Shown here: positions 42,888 through 56,266 of the stretch, in pieces
Numbering within the stretch: position 1 is the stretch's first letter
How the letters are laid out: each line of letters starts with the position of its first letter
Origin: Quillaja saponaria
Taxonomy: Eukaryota > Streptophyta > Magnoliopsida > Fabales > Quillajaceae
Direction: 5' to 3'
DNA: 64,000 nt
Assembly: GCA_029379385.1 (NCBI GenBank)
Contig: CM055608.1
Coordinates: 27,960,350-28,024,349, forward strand
Program-made: the position numbers and the translations under genes
The notes under the pieces: model-generated
What the model saw: the letters and a program-made list of their open reading frames with translations, nothing else
What the model was told of the DNA's origin: nothing
Database searches by the model: none

Positions 42888-45394
42888 TTAGAGCTTGGAG
42901 TCCAAGGCTATTATGGTGCTCAGGTTCATGGGAATCATAGTCTCGGTAGACCCAGTCAATATCTGCCGGGCTAGGATCCTGTTTGCTCGTTCAGTTGGGT
43001 GGAATGCATCCCAAAAGGCATAGATATTCCGGTTCGGGCACAGATTCGACAAACGGTTGCATTGTCCGACCCCATTGAAGCGACCTTGCCCACAACAAGC
43101 TACCTTTGATGTCACAAAACCTGTTATTCCAACCACAATGGACAATGCATGAAACACAAATATTATTAAATTTTCATAAATAAAAAATGTTTTGATTATC
43201 TGAGCTGTGCGTCTACTGCACTGTCTTACCAAATTTTTGAGGATTGGAGATGAAGTTCATGTTCATTAGAAAAGCATTGACAGCCACAAAAACATCGCTT
43301 CCCAACTCTTTATTAAGTTGTTGGGTCAATTGGACGAGTTGCGGGTTGAAAATTTCTGCAGCCTGTTGCAATTCGGGCACACATTCACCATTTCTACTCC
43401 TCTGGGCTAGCTCAGACGGAACACAACCTAGTGGCCCAGTTCCGGTCACCAAAACTCTACGGGCCCCTAATTCATACAATCTCTACATTTTCACAATTAA
43501 TTTAGATTAGTCCATATAAACAAAGTTAATTCAAGCTAGATTTTTTTAATATATAATATTAAAATTTTCTATGATCAAGTGAGTATGAATTTTAATTTTT
43601 ACTATAATTAGTATTCTCTTAACAAATTTTAGTGAGGAAATTAAAATATGAAAGATAAATATAACTACATATATTCACGAAATATCACATATAAAATTTT
43701 AATATATAATTTGGAATTTGTTATGCGTAGACGGATTATATAATTGTTAGGTGAACTTAATTTATAAGTGAGTTAGTGAGACTCGTTTTTCTATTAATAA
43801 TTACTAGAGAGTGAGCCTATCCTGTTAATTTATCGAAGTGTATGTCATACAAGGATTACCCCTAATTTAGGAGGAAAAAAAAGGGGTTATACATGTATGC
43901 ATCCCAATCCAAGTATAATTGTGTATCGATGTCAAAGCAATTAATTATACCTGTTTTTTCAACCCACCAAACAAAAGTGATCTTAATAAATCATAGGCAT
44001 CGAAAACCAAAAGACTTCATAATTAATATTGCAGTAGTTATTATTGTTCAAAAAGGACACCAAAATGAGGGTTAATGCAAATGGAAAACTGTGAAGAAAA
44101 ATAATATATATAATTTAATTAATTAATGAACTTTATTTATATATACCGAGAGAATTTTGCGATACTCGGAGATGAGATAGCGGGAGAAATCGGCAACGGA
44201 GAATTGGCGGGATCTTGCAGAGAAAGGTGTGAAGAAATAGTTGTTAACGAAGTCATTGCCGCCGAGTGTTATGAGGACAAGGCCTTGGTTCACAAGCCTC
44301 TTGGCCTGATCTGCTCCTATTAGTGCACTCACCCTCTGTTGGTATTGTTGGAACAACTCAAATTGCCTGAAGATCCTTATAACGGTAACCTGCAAAATTC
44401 ATTAGACATACCTACAGAGCATGAATGTTACACACCTTGTAATATAACTATTTTTGTTGTCCGCTGATATTTATTTGATTAAATTACACTTTTGATTATT
44501 GTAATTTGATTGAGAATTCAATTTCTTCCTCATATTTTTTTATTTAAAAGTCATAATTAAAGTTTAGAAAACTACAAAAAATGTTTCTTGTCTTTACATT
44601 TTATTATATTTAACTTAATATAAGGTGATATGTCAAACGAGTTAAGTCACGTAAGGTATTGTTTTCTACGTCACTTGTCATTAAGTTAGATTTTGATAGA
44701 ATATAAAGGCAGGGACCATATTGAGTGTTTTTCAAAACTATAAGATGATATTTTTAGTTTTTAAAATATAAAGACAAAATTTATCAAATTTCGGTTAAAC
44801 AACAAAGACTGAAAATGTAATTAAGGTTACTTATTATTAGCAACACATCATGATAGGGAAACTGTCGATGTAAGTCATTAAGCAAATTTGGTTTTAAAGC
44901 TAACTGTACTTACAAATTGGATTCCTGTGTCATTAAGGATTCCTATTCCAGCTGAAGCAAAATTTGCACCAATCAATAACTTTCGTCCAGTGAGCTCAGG
45001 GCTCAAGTATGGCAATGTGGGTTCAGACCCAATTTGCTGGCCTATAAATACACGTCAAGAAACTTGATTAAATATAGTTGGATAAAACAAAAATTAAGTG
45101 AAATTCTTGTTAAAGTACTTAAATAAGCTATAGCTCACTGATAATGTCGGGGAGATTGAAGCCATTGGAGAAGCGGCCAGTGGGACGGTGGGTCGGGTAG
45201 TCGATGCCGTATGGGGGAGAATCAGCACGGGCAGTTGTTACCAAGTAGTTGTTGTTGCCACTGTCAACCAACGAGTCGCCGAACACAAAGAAAGCACGAG
45301 CTGCCTCGGCTCGTGGTGGTGCCACCGTAATGCTGAGTATTGCCACCATTAGGGCAACACTCAGGCTAGTCAAGAAAACCCTAATACTTGACAT
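42888..45394 (-). CDS. GDSL esterase/lipase (SGNH hydrolase), CUS2/LTL1-like, complete
   Basis: Secreted ester hydrolase or acyltransferase of the plant GDSL family; close relatives act on extracellular lipids, including cutin assembly (CUS2) and salt tolerance (LTL1). Exons: 45139-45394, 44914-45041, 44147-44389, 43230-43482, 42888-43120; 1113 nt, 370 residues, normal for the family. Residues 1-31 form a signal peptide ending PRAEA. Block I is [13 protein letters not shown] with catalytic Ser41; block [13 protein letters not shown] supplies oxyanion Asn173; block V WDAFHPTE gives Asp331 and His334. [15 protein letters not shown] and [19 protein letters not shown] are family signatures. All catalytic residues are present and the frame is open. 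Substrate cannot be deduced from sequence. A TATA box lies about 113 bp upstream of the ATG. Confidence 0.96.
44479..44824. mobile_element. Candidate MITE in GDSL intron 2
   Basis: The left end 'ttaaattacacttttgatta' and the inverse of the right end 'ttaattacattttcagtctt' form imperfect terminal inverted repeats, the style of small non-autonomous plant DNA elements. An internal 'cagggaccatattgagtg' fits the same family. Target duplication is not clear. Confidence 0.42.
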
Positions 45395-45506
45395 GGATAA
45401 TTGGTCAATGTTGTGGACTAGCTAACTCTCTCTTTATGTTTAAATGTCTGTCACTAGTAGTTGTAGTAAGCTAGCTATGAAGGAAGAAGAGCATTGATGC
45501 ATGGGC

Positions 45507-45513
45507 TTTTATA
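45507..45513 (-). promoter_or_regulatory. TATA box of GDSL gene
   Basis: The minus strand reads ggctataaaagccc here, about 113 bp upstream of the ATG at 45394, with an adjacent CATGCA. Position and sequence suit a TATA box with a leader of about 80 nt. Confidence 0.7.
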
Positions 45514-45984
45514 GCCTTTTTTTTTATGGCTTTTTACAATTTAAAAATGTCGTAATTTATTTTATTTCTAATCTCATATAGGGCAAACTTAATGAGAACT
45601 GTGTTGACAACTAGAACAACCTAGTGTTGGTAATTGCATTGCTATTCGATATTAATGATATAGCTTTATGGTATGTCGTAGGATCACTCTCATTTCAAGT
45701 CTTACGTTTCAAAATAAAAATCTAAATAATTTCAAGGAATGAAATTTTTTATTTTTCTTTAAAGAAGAAGAAAAAATCAATTGGTTATCCCCATTATATA
45801 TAGTAAAGGCAAAATCATCAACCTCATTAAAAATGCACCAATCAAACAAGCATAAGGATAATTTAATTGTAAATTAAAGTTAAACTAATTTCTTCTAATG
45901 TATCAAAAAGAAAATATTAGACTAATAAATTTTTTTAATCAATCATAAAATATCTAGAGATCAAACTATTATTAGATAAACAAT

Positions 45985-46097
45985 CTGAATATAGCTCAAG
46001 TGACATTGATACTAGAGATACAAGAGCCAAAGGCTCTCCTATTCTCAAATCATGAGTTGGATCTCCCGCCACCCTCAAAAAAAAAAAAAAAAAAAAT
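45985..46097 (+). repeat. Candidate tRNA-derived SINE with A tail
   Basis: 'tatagctcaagtgacattga' resembles a pol III A box, 'gagttggatctcccgcc' lies where a B box would be, about 60 bp later, and the segment ends in a ~19-nt A run (46078-46097). This layout fits a degenerate plant SINE. Target duplications were not found. Confidence 0.45.
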
Positions 46098-48675
46098 TTA
46101 TCGTAAATGTATAAATATGTAATAATTTTTATTTTTTTGATAAAATGTAATAAAATTGCAGAATAATAAATATATAAACAACATATTGTTGGGTACAGTA
46201 TGATATGATTCTTTCCAGTTTCTTCCAAACCCTTATCTACATGTAAAGCAAAATATAAAAAATACAAGAATGTCGTTTTCATGACATTTATGGAAAATTA
46301 ATTGTCAATTTTTCTTGTCCTATAATAATTGGTAACTTGGCAGAATCAGAACCTAGCTTGCCCGTCAAAATGTACGTGAGTATGACTACTACCAATAATC
46401 ATATCCATCAGACCCCACGTATACTGCAAAGCTAGCTACCTAGCCTCCATTTTTCTCTACAATTTATTAATTAGGTTGGCAAGAGACATAGATGAAGCTG
46501 AGGAGCCATGTGAATTGTATAAATAGGTTGGGTAAGGCTAAATTAAGTAGGTCAAACACTATTCCAGGTTTTTGCCTAGATATTATTATAAAATTAACTT
46601 TTTTAAAATTTATTGTGAAAAGAATAATTATTTGATAATTATTTATGTTTATTATTTTATTATAATAATATAAGTCACTTATAACTATATCTAATATTCA
46701 TTAATTTAAATAAATAAAACTTTGATCACATATTCATGATCCTCACCCAATTAGTTACATATAGTAATTGGGACAGTATGTTAACTGTTTCAAGGAGAAC
46801 CAGAGAAGGAAGACAGTCGTCCATATTAAGTTTTAGATCGTTATCCAAACTTCTTCGGGTTTTTTAGGTTTAAAATTGTGGTGGAAAATAAAATGTTATA
46901 ATTGACCGAATTTAATTAATTATAATGTGTCTAAATTGACTGGAGCTCTAGATAACTACAAAATCAAAATTAGAATTTGTGTTGTATTGGCTGATTTAAT
47001 TTTCAGCCTGATTGGAGGGGTGCAGCTAGGACGTTAACTTCTTAACCTATGAAGATCTATAAATTTAGTGTAATGATCATTGGCAAGAATCTGTCTTAAT
47101 ATCTTATCCATTTTAATGCTAATATCTATCTTAGTCATAAAGATTGGTGATTTCATAAACTTGTTTAATTACATATTTCATATCTATAAGTGTTGTGAAG
47201 AAAATATCTCCGAATTGATTATAACACGAATTTGAAAAAAATGTATATAAAATACTTATTTAATATTTAAGTTAATTTATACACAACGTAATATGAGATA
47301 TTTAGTATTCACTTATATATCATCAATTTTCCATGGTGCAGGAGCTACTTCCCTTTGATATGACATTTAATGGCAATCACTAAGTCATTCATATCTACTC
47401 TACATGCATAGTCCCCTGGAATGAAGCATATAAATATACAATACTGTTTGGAAGATTACTAGGTGGAGGACTCTTTCCCTATAATATTAAAATATGCCAC
47501 CGACAGAAATTTCTACGTGTTAATTAGCAATAAAAATATTTGTTTAAAGAGCAAATATCGCTTTGCTCCTGATGTGATGAGTTAAAATTACATTATCAAT
47601 CTGTGATATATATTTTTTTCTCTCATTTATTCACTGTGGTTGACACAATTATTTAATATTATATATTTTTTAAATTAATTCAAGTTAACCTTAAATTAAC
47701 CAAGACAAACCAATAAAATTTACCTATAAGCATAGTTCAAGTGTAATAATATTTGAGTCAAAAATTTTCCCTCCATAAATGAATAATAACCCATGAAAGT
47801 TGTTTAAAACTAATAAAAAATATATAAACTATGTTAGGGTTAATTTTTGGGATTAGTTTGAGTTATTTTCAAGAAAAATAGATTAAAAAACTTTCAATCA
47901 AATTAACAAAAAAACAGAGGACGTTAAAGAAAAACGCAGACTGTTTTGAAACCCAACTAAAATGGAGCATTGTTATACAATACAATTAATTGCTAATTTT
48001 TTTTTCTTAAATGAAAACTAATTGTTACGTTGAGAATATATAAACAGAAAAATCGGGTTGAAGACACACTCAACTTTATGGGTAATTTTCATTTGCCATC
48101 CAACATAGTTTATATATATTTTATTAGCGGGGTTAATTTGAGATTAGTCTGAGCTTATTTCAGTAAAACATAGATTAAATGAAAGAAAGTAGATACTAAG
48201 ATAACTGTGTGGCAATTACGTGTTGGTCGAGTGACATAAAAAATACTAAATTTATAATATATTTTTTACTCAAATCATATATAGACAATGTGATATTTTG
48301 CCGTAATTTAAATCATATAAGAAGTCTTACAAGTGTCAAATTTTACTAAAGCTTTTGAGGTGAAAATAGAAAAGAATATTGATTGCTCATTTTCATCAAT
48401 CTTAATAATAAGTCTAACAATATCAATTATCACTTGAAATCATATTCCGCCTTCATCAATAATGAGGGACTTGATAATTAAGGTCTTTGTCTCTTGATTT
48501 CTTTCCAATATATCTTGTTCCCCAATTTTCATTAAAATGAAACGTATCGACAACCTTTCATGCCATATTTTCCTCTTAATTGCAGGCATACATGCAGTAG
48601 AGCAATTGAATGAATAGATTCTAGACCATAAGCCGCACAAGTTGTTGGCTTCATAATGTAGACATCTCACTTAGT

Positions 48676-48800
48676 GTTTGGTATCGGGTGCAGTCCTGAT
48701 TCAATCTAATATGTTATTTTTTTTATTCGTAAAATTGTCAGATTTTGTATTTGGTATCTGGTGCGGTCATAATCCAATCAAATATGTTTTTTTATCTATA
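48676..48800 (+). repeat. Two-copy direct repeat (~75-bp period)
   Basis: 'tttggtatcgggtgcagtcc' near 48677 recurs as 'tttggtatctggtgcggtca' near 48751, each followed by a similar 'caatcnaatatg' and T-run. Copies are diverged. Function unknown. Confidence 0.75.
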
Positions 48801-49979
48801 TATTGTCGGATAAACTCTAACAATGCCCGATTTATAATAATAATAATTTATATATGTAATAACTTTTTGTTATTTATTATATAGATTTATCTAATGGGTA
48901 TCTAAATGATATTTATTAAGTTTTTATAAATAAAAAATTTATTACGATAATTGATCATGATTTTTGTATTATATTTTGAATAAATTATTATTTGTAGAAA
49001 GTTTTAATTTTTAATAACTATATTTATTGCAGTTTAATAAGTACTTTTTGTGAATACCGTTAAAAAACCCTTGTTATATAAATGAAAATGAATTGTAGAT
49101 TGAAACAAACCAAATAATTAGTTTTAAACTTGTAAAGGGTGTGTTTGGGGATTAGGAACCTGGGACTGCTTAGTCTTCTACTTGTTGTTGTCAATAATAA
49201 TATTAGTCTCTTGATATGGTATTAAACAAGAAATATAGAGTTTATTTCTAAATGAAAGCGTCAACTTTTTAAATTAAATAAAAAAATCACACAGAATAAT
49301 AAATTCCTTGATTTTTCAACCTCAACTCATTTAATATTCTTAAATTATTCATAATTAATTATGTTTTATTTGTTCCTTAAATTAAGTAAGTTGATAAATT
49401 ATTTTTTTATGGATCATATCAATTAAGTATATTCTGGTCAATCTAAATTTAATTTTAAATACATTAGATATTTAATTTTTTCAAAACAAAATTAGATCTC
49501 GGAGAATCAAAGTAAGAAATAAATAAATATTCAAGAACCTAATTAAAAAAAATTAATTTTTCTAGAATTGAAAACAAAAAAAAGGTATGGTTTTCAGAGA
49601 ACAAAACACTAAATGAGACAAATTATTGACAAATATCTCGTGAAGATAGTAAACAAGTTCAAAATTAAAGTACAAAACTGAATCAAATTAAAATTCAAGG
49701 ACAAAAATATAAACTAACTGAAAGTTTAAGGATTAAAATTTAATTTAACAAGAATTATTACACCGAGGTACGTGGCAATGTGTTAATTAAAATTGAGCCA
49801 CATACTTATAATTAATTTTAACTTCTTCCACACACATTTTCCTTTTGTTTTTTCTTTTGAAAAAGTAAAAGCAAAAACATCCCAATTTAGCAGAAATGTG
49901 CTTTGAAGTTTGAACGATAATCTGTGTGTCTGAATCATCAAACTTTTGCTGCCAGAGACCCACAAATGCAATATAATTG

Positions 49980-50299
49980 TGATATAGGTAAAATCAAGTT
50001 CCAAGAATGGAACTTAATCTCATAGAGTAGGGGTAGAAGAGAAAAGAAATTAAGGGAGAACATAAAGGCTTCTAGCCAATTTTCATTCAACAAATCGATG
50101 ATTTACAATACAATCAGTTTCAGATTTTATACGACCCTAACAGATTTAGACTAACTGATCTAACAAACTGGCTGTAACAGCTTAACCAAATAAGTTACTA
50201 GCTCCATTAATTGAAACGGTGCATTGTAGATTGTTATGTGGGTGGGTTCAAACTTGTAAGCTTTACAACCTGAGCCTATGAATTGATCTAACTGTATCA
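49980..50299 (-). repeat. 3' LTR of gypsy element
   Basis: 320 bp; bounded by target duplication aattg on the left, and on the right by a purine-rich stretch of the minus strand (gaagaatgagg) that would be the polypurine tract. Confidence 0.92.
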
Positions 50300-50304
50300 A
50301 TACC

Positions 50305-53300
50305 TCATTCTTCAGAGAATTCTTGCCCACAAGAATTCCAGTTAGGATATTTGGTCTTCAAAGCTTTGTAGTCTTCCCAAGTGCAGTCATCTCGACAACT
50401 ATTGGACCACTGCACCAAAACTTGTGCTACAGGCTTGTTGGCTCTTCTTATAATTCTTCTATTGAGAATGGCCACTGGTTCCAGTGCTATCTGACCTTCT
50501 TCATTAAGACTTGGCAGTTGTTGATAAACCACCTGATTTCCATGCTGTCTCTTAAGTAGAGATACATAAAACACGTTATGTATCTTAGAATCATGAGGTA
50601 ATTGCAGTTCATACGCTACCTTCCCCACCTTGGCTACCACTTAGAATGGTCCATAGTATTTAGCAGCTAGTTTATTGTAGCTGCTTATGTGTATTGAGCT
50701 CTGTCTGTAGGGCTTGATCTTCAGATAAACCCAAGCCCCCACTTCATACTCCCTTTCTGTCTTATGCTTATTAGCCTGCAACATCATTCTTTCTTGAGTC
50801 TTCTTCAAATTCTACTTAAGCAGTTGGATAATGACCTCTCTAGCAGTTAAGGACATGTCCACTACTTCATTGCTGGAATCCTTCTTAACATAAGGAATAT
50901 AGGAGGGTGGTGACTGGCAGAACATAGCTTGATAAGGGGTCATATCAATGGATGAATGATGAGCTGAATTATACCACCATTGTGCTACAGGAAGCCATTT
51001 CACCCAAGTTTTTGGATTATCCCCTGCAAAACACCTTAAGTATACCTCCACACATCTGTTTACAACTCCTGTTTCACCATCAGTTTATGGATGGTAAGCT
51101 GTAGAGTAATGCAATTTGACTTGCTGAATCTTGAATAGCTCCTTCCAAAATCCCGACATGAATATGGCATCCCTATTTGATATAATCTCCTCAGGCAGTC
51201 CATGTATGCCATACACCTTATCCATGAAAGCTTGTGCTACTGAGATTGCAGTATATGGGTGCTACAATGCTATAAAGTGGCCAAACTTGGATAACCTATC
51301 AACTATCACTAGTATAACAATTTTGCCTTCTGAATTAGGCAATCCAACTATGAAATCCATGGATATAGAAGACCAAACTTTTTTTGGTATAGGTAACGGC
51401 TGCAGTAAACCAGGCATTGCTATGTTTTCTCCTTCAAATCTTTGGCAGACTTCACAGTTTCTTACAAAATTCCTCACATTTTTCTGCATACTCCTCCAAT
51501 AAAATGTATTGCCTAATCTCTTAAGGGTAGCATGAACTCCATAATGTCCAGCTGGACCACTTGTATGGAACAACAGTAACAGCTCTAGCTTGAGTTCTTC
51601 ATTGTTACCCACAACCATTATGCCTTTCCTCCTGAGTTAGCCATGTACTCATTCATAATGCTTGTGTTTGTTCCTGTTTTGCTGTATTTCTTGACAGATC
51701 TTCAGTAATTGATTGTCTTCTTGACAGCTTGTCATTATCCTCTGAACTAAATCATTAGTCACAGTAGATAAAGCCAAGCAAGTAACCTCAGTATCTTCAT
51801 TTGTTGTCACTCTTGATAGTACATCAGCAACTGTATTTTACTTTCCCTTCCTGTACTGAATTTCATAATCTATCCCCATTAACTTGCCAAGCCATTTCTG
51901 TAAAACTTGATTACACTCCTTCTGCTCTAACATATGTTTTAAGGCTTGGTGATCTGTCTTTATAATAAAGTGCCTGCCTGTGAGGTATTGCTTCCATCTG
52001 TTAATAGCATATACTATGGCAATAAGTTCCTTTTCATAGGTTGACAAAACCATATGTTTAGGTCCTAATGTCTTGCTCATGAATGGCAACGGATGCCCTT
52101 TCTGTAGTAGTACTGCTCCAATACCAATCCCTGAAGCATCTGTTTCTACAATAAAGACTTCATTGTAATTTGACAGTGCTAACACTAGTGCTTGAGTCAT
52201 CAGTACTTTCAGATTGTTGAATGCATCTTCAGCGGCTTGATTCCAACTGAATGCATTTTTTCTTAATAGCATGTTCAGTTTTCTGCTCATCTTTCCATAA
52301 TTCCTTATAAATCTCCTGTAGTAGCTTGTTAATCCCAAGAATCCTCTTAATTCTTTGACTATTCTTGGTCTATGCCATTCATTCATAGCTGCTATCTTCT
52401 TTGGGTCTGCAGATTCTCCTGCCTCATTGATGATATGACCCAAATATTCTATCTGTTTACTTGCAAAAGTGCACTTACTTTTTTTTGCAAATAACACATA
52501 CTTCCTTAACAGCTGCAGCATCTGTTTTAAATGTTCCATGTGTTCCTTCCAAGACTTACTGTATACCAATTTGTCATCAAAGAAAACCAATATAAATTTC
52601 CTTAAAAAAGATTTGAATATGCAGTTCATTAACTCTTGAAAGGTGGCAGGCGCATTGGTTAGTCCAAATGGCATAACCACAAATTCATATAACCCTTAAT
52701 GGGTTCTAAAAGCAATTTTATGAATATCCTGAGGTGCCATCCTAATCTGATGGTAAACACTTCTCAAATCCAGCTTAGAAAAATACTTTGCACCATGTAA
52801 CTCATCTAGTAGTTCTTCTATAAGTGGAATTGAGAATTTATTTTTTAGTGTTAACTGATTCAACCTCTTATAATCCACACAAAATCTCCATGGATCATCT
52901 TTTTTTTTTAACTAGAACTACTGGTGATGCAAATAAGCTGCTGCTAGGTCTGATTATGCTATTGTCTAGCATTTCTTTGACTAGCTTTTCAATAATGTCT
53001 TTTTGTAATGGACCATATCTATATGGTCTCAAATTGAAAGGTTCTGCACCTTCTTTAAGAACAATTTGGTGGTTGAATTGTCTTTTGAGTGGTAATACTT
53101 TAGGAATAGTAAAAACATCAGTATATTCTTGCAGTAAAGCTTCCAAATCAGGTTGATTTACCTCTGTTTGCAGCAATTCAATGGCAAACATGGTTGCTGC
53201 TTCCGGTGGTCTGCTGACCTCCATTGCGTTTACTTGTACCAGTATATTGTGGTTCAATTTGTTCCTACCTGCTCTTTTGCTGCTATCCATGCTTACCACT

Positions 53301-55044
53301 GACCCCTTTTTTCCCTTGCAACATGATGTCCTTGTTACCCCACTTGAATTCCATAACCAGGTCTTTGAAATTTCATCTGATGATGCCTAAGGCAGCTAAC
53401 CATTGAATACCCAGCACTAGGTCATAACTGCTTAAAGGCATGACTAAACAGTCTGCACTAAAACTGGTTTGAGCCATGCTCAACTTCAAGTTGTAACACA
53501 TTGAAGAAATTACCAGCTTGGAGCCATTTGCCACTATCACCTCCATATCCTTTGTCTGCCTCAGTTTTAACCCCAACCTCTTGGTTAACTCCATATCTAC
53601 AAAATTATGCGTGCTGCCACTATCAATGAGTATTACCACTTCTTGCTTCTTGACATAGCTTCTGACTTTCATAGTCTGACACTCTTTCATCAATTGACTG
53701 GAAATAGTTCCAGAAATTGCTTGTAGTGAAATAACAATTTCTTTTTCCTTCCCACCTCCTAGAGTATACTCACTCATATCCAATATCTATTCTTTAGGAT
53801 CACTCTTTTCTTCTACAATTATTGTCATTAATGATCTCCCTTTTCTATAGAGAATTTTTCATTGCAATAAAAACATAATCCTTTATTCCTTCTTTCTTCC
53901 ATTTCTACTTTTGACATGGAGAAAGTTGGTTTCTTATAGCTATCATTATCTGCAGGTTTGTAAGGTTTATCGTAGGGTCTGTCTTTTGTGTTTGGATTTT
54001 GGTAATTGGATAAACGTGGGTTACGACTATTATATGGGTTGAATCTTGGTGTTGGCACATAGTTAGGATGGGGTGACAGCTTTGGGAAGTTCTGGTAGGT
54101 TTTCTTGTAGATGGTTGACAGTAATAGGTTCTCCTAAGTTATTGCCAATCTCATGGCATGTGACAGAGACCTAATGTCCACCAGACTAATGGCATGCACT
54201 ACTTCCTCCTTCAACCCTCCCAAGTAGTGATCCAGTAGAGCCTTATTGTCCAGGTTGCATCTATTTTTCAAGACTTCAAAATTCTCATTGTATTCCTCCA
54301 CACTACCAGTCTGCTTCAGTTTCTTCAGGGCAATGATAGGCCTTTATAACATATCTCTTTTGAACCTCATCTGCAATTCTTCTACAAACTTCTCCCAAGA
54401 AACTCTTTTGAACCTATTCTCCTCCTTAAAACCTTGATACCATTCTAAGGCTTTTCTCCAAAGTGAATTCCAGCTAGTCTAATCTTCAATTTTTCTGGTG
54501 TTTGATCAATCTCAAAAAATTCCAGACAATTAAACAACCAGCTTCTCACATTTCCTCCATCAAATCTTGGAAATTCTACCTGAGCTACTCTCCTTAGCAA
54601 CTGATAGTCTCTTCCACCAGGTTCTTGCATATCTTGATCCCCGCGAACCCTAATTTCAGGTACTGCTCTTAGTGGCTATCTGGCATCTTTACCATACCAA
54701 TATGGTCTATGAACATTTTCTGGTTGTTGTATTGGTGGATTAGGAAAAATAGGTGGTCTCACTGGGTTGGGTGGTTCTGGATGAGGAGGATAATGATTGG
54801 TGGTGGAACTTCTCAGATTGGCCATAGCATCCATAACCTCTTGAAACTTTAGATTGGAAGCATCCATCATAGACTGTAGCTGCAAGGCAGTATCCATCTT
54901 CATCTCTTGCAATTTGGAGGCAGTGTCCATTTTCAACTCCTGCAAAGACGTATCAATACCAGAAAACCTGGCATCCATGGTTTCCATCTTCGACTCCATG
55001 GCTGTAAACCTCTGATTTATGACAGTAGCAATCACATTCACCAT
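50305..55044 (-). pseudogene. Gypsy gag-pol remnant with chromodomain-like C-terminus
   Basis: Gag starts at 55044 (MVNVIATVINQRFTAMES) with a coiled-coil-like repeat region, broken at about 54676; gag core at 54445-54630 (RFDGGNVRSWLFN); a truncated zinc knuckle (CFYCNEKF) near 53870. Protease shows LIDSGSTHNFVD (about 53590-53640). RT has [13 protein letters not shown], a stop at 52696, then MPFGLTNAPATFQ and FFDDKLVYS (active-site Asp pair kept, following Ile replaced by Lys). RNase H shows ETDASGIGIGAVL and KTDHQALKHM. Integrase keeps the zinc region (H...H, CEVCQRF) and SMDFIVGLPNS but is broken after 51262. The end (VLVQWSNS...CTWED) resembles a chromodomain, which in this group guides insertion into heterochromatin. 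Several stops and frame changes make it inactive. Confidence 0.92.
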
Positions 55045-55063
55045 TTTCTTGAGCCAAGAACGG

Positions 55064-55100
55064 GCTCTGATACCACATTGATACTTGGGCTCTGATACCA
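55064..55100 (-). other. Duplicated primer-binding site of gypsy element
   Basis: The tRNA-iMet-type site tggtatcagagc occurs twice on the minus strand, at 55089-55100 next to the LTR and again at 55064-55075, as part of a 25-bp tandem duplication. Confidence 0.88.
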
Positions 55101-55103
55101 CTT

Positions 55104-55430
55104 TGATACAGGTAAAATCAAGTTGCAAGAATGGAACTCAATCTCACAGAGTAGGGGTAGAAGAGAAAAAAAATTGAGGGAGAACAGAAAGGTTTCTAGC
55201 CAATTTTCATTCAACAAATCGATGATTTACAATACAATCAGTTTCAGCTTTAATACATTCTAACACCCTAACAGACTTAGACTAACTGATCTAACAAACT
55301 GGCTATAACAGCCTAACCAAATCAGTTATTAGCTCCATTAATTGAAACAGTGCGTTGTGGATTGTTATGCGGGTGGGTTCAAACTTGTAAGCTTTATAAC
55401 CCGAGCCCATGAATTGATCTAACTGTATCA
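55104..55430 (-). repeat. 5' LTR of gypsy element
   Basis: 327 bp, starting TGATACAG on the minus strand; adjacent inner flank is the primer-binding site after a 3-nt spacer, outer flank is the target duplication aattg. Confidence 0.92.
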
Positions 55431-56106
55431 AATTGTTGACATTTTTTCCTTCGCTTTCGTTCTCAAATTCTTCAATTTTCTTCAAGCTTTTGTTGGGGTT
55501 TCAATTGTGCTCTATTCCGTATGGATGCTCAATCAATGGAACCATCACATTCCCATAACTCCTCCTTCAGCTCCTTCACCAGATGTTTCTTTGTCGATTC
55601 CCATGAATTCCCAACCAGCTTGGGTTTCTGGTCAAATTACCTCTCTGAATCTCGCGGTAGATATGGTTTCTGGCTTCGATGACGGGGTTGGCTTTGATTT
55701 GCATTCCTTCAAGCTTCCCGCTCCTTGGTATTTCAATTTTTTTTTTTTTTTTTTTTTGAGTTAATCAATTTGGTCTTTCTCTTTATCCATTTAGAGTCTT
55801 GATTGCAGTAAATACTTTTCCTTTTCCTGTAAGAGTTAGTTTTTTCAATTGGGTAATTAATGAAGTCGTTCTGGATAGTTGTGAATTTAATGTACTAGCT
55901 CTTTTTTTTCTTTTTCTTTTTGTCAAAAATGAAAAAAGAAAACAAGTTGATTATATAATTGTATCTATTATTCCTACAATGAAATTTGGGTTGATAGAAA
56001 AATTTCTTTAATTTACGCTATATATTAATTCCTCTATAATGCATTTCAAGTGGATGTGGTGTCAAATTTTATGGTGTATTTACGGCATTCAAACTGCAAC
56101 GGTGAT

Positions 56107-56266
56107 AGGGAGGGATTCAGAATTTTGGATAAGGGGGACTTAGATATTTATAAAAAATTTGATGGGGCAGTTTCTTAAAAAATCTTATATATACAATTTT
56201 TTAAGAAGAATTTGAGAGTTCACGGGGGCATGTGCCCCCATTGAAGCTGATGTGTATCCGTCTCTG
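56107..56266. mobile_element. hAT-type MITE in tetraspanin pseudogene intron 1
   Basis: Ends 'agggagggattcag' and 'gtatccgtctctg' are imperfect inverted repeats, resembling the CAGGGGCGGA-type ends of hAT elements. The 8-bp flanks acggtgat (56099-56106) and atggtgat (56267-56274) match at 7 of 8 positions, as expected for a hAT target duplication. The inner 'gggggcatgtgccccc' palindrome is typical. No coding capacity. Confidence 0.62.

Larger units (their letters stand above)
45395..49965. other. AT-rich spacer, GDSL promoter to tetraspanin pseudogene
   Basis: Beyond the GDSL promoter this 4.5 kb contains no gene I can support. It holds a SINE-like segment (about 45985-46097), two related ~60-bp segments near 47835-47885 and 48130-48180 (both carrying 'gggttaatttgagattag'-like text), and a two-copy direct repeat at 48676-48800. 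Near 49640-49760 is further 'aaggacaaaaat' type text resembling small inverted-repeat elements. Confidence 0.55.
49980..55430 (-). mobile_element. Ty3/gypsy chromovirus-type LTR retrotransposon in tetraspanin exon 1
   Basis: LTRs at 55104-55430 (5') and 49980-50299 (3') begin TGATACAG and end with the TATCA inverse; they differ at roughly two dozen positions by eye, so the insertion is much older than the copia element. Target duplication aattg flanks both sides (49975-49979, 55431-55435). Domain order gag, protease, RT, RNase H, integrase, chromodomain-like end is that of plant chromoviruses. Coding is on the minus strand and interrupted by stops. Confidence 0.95.
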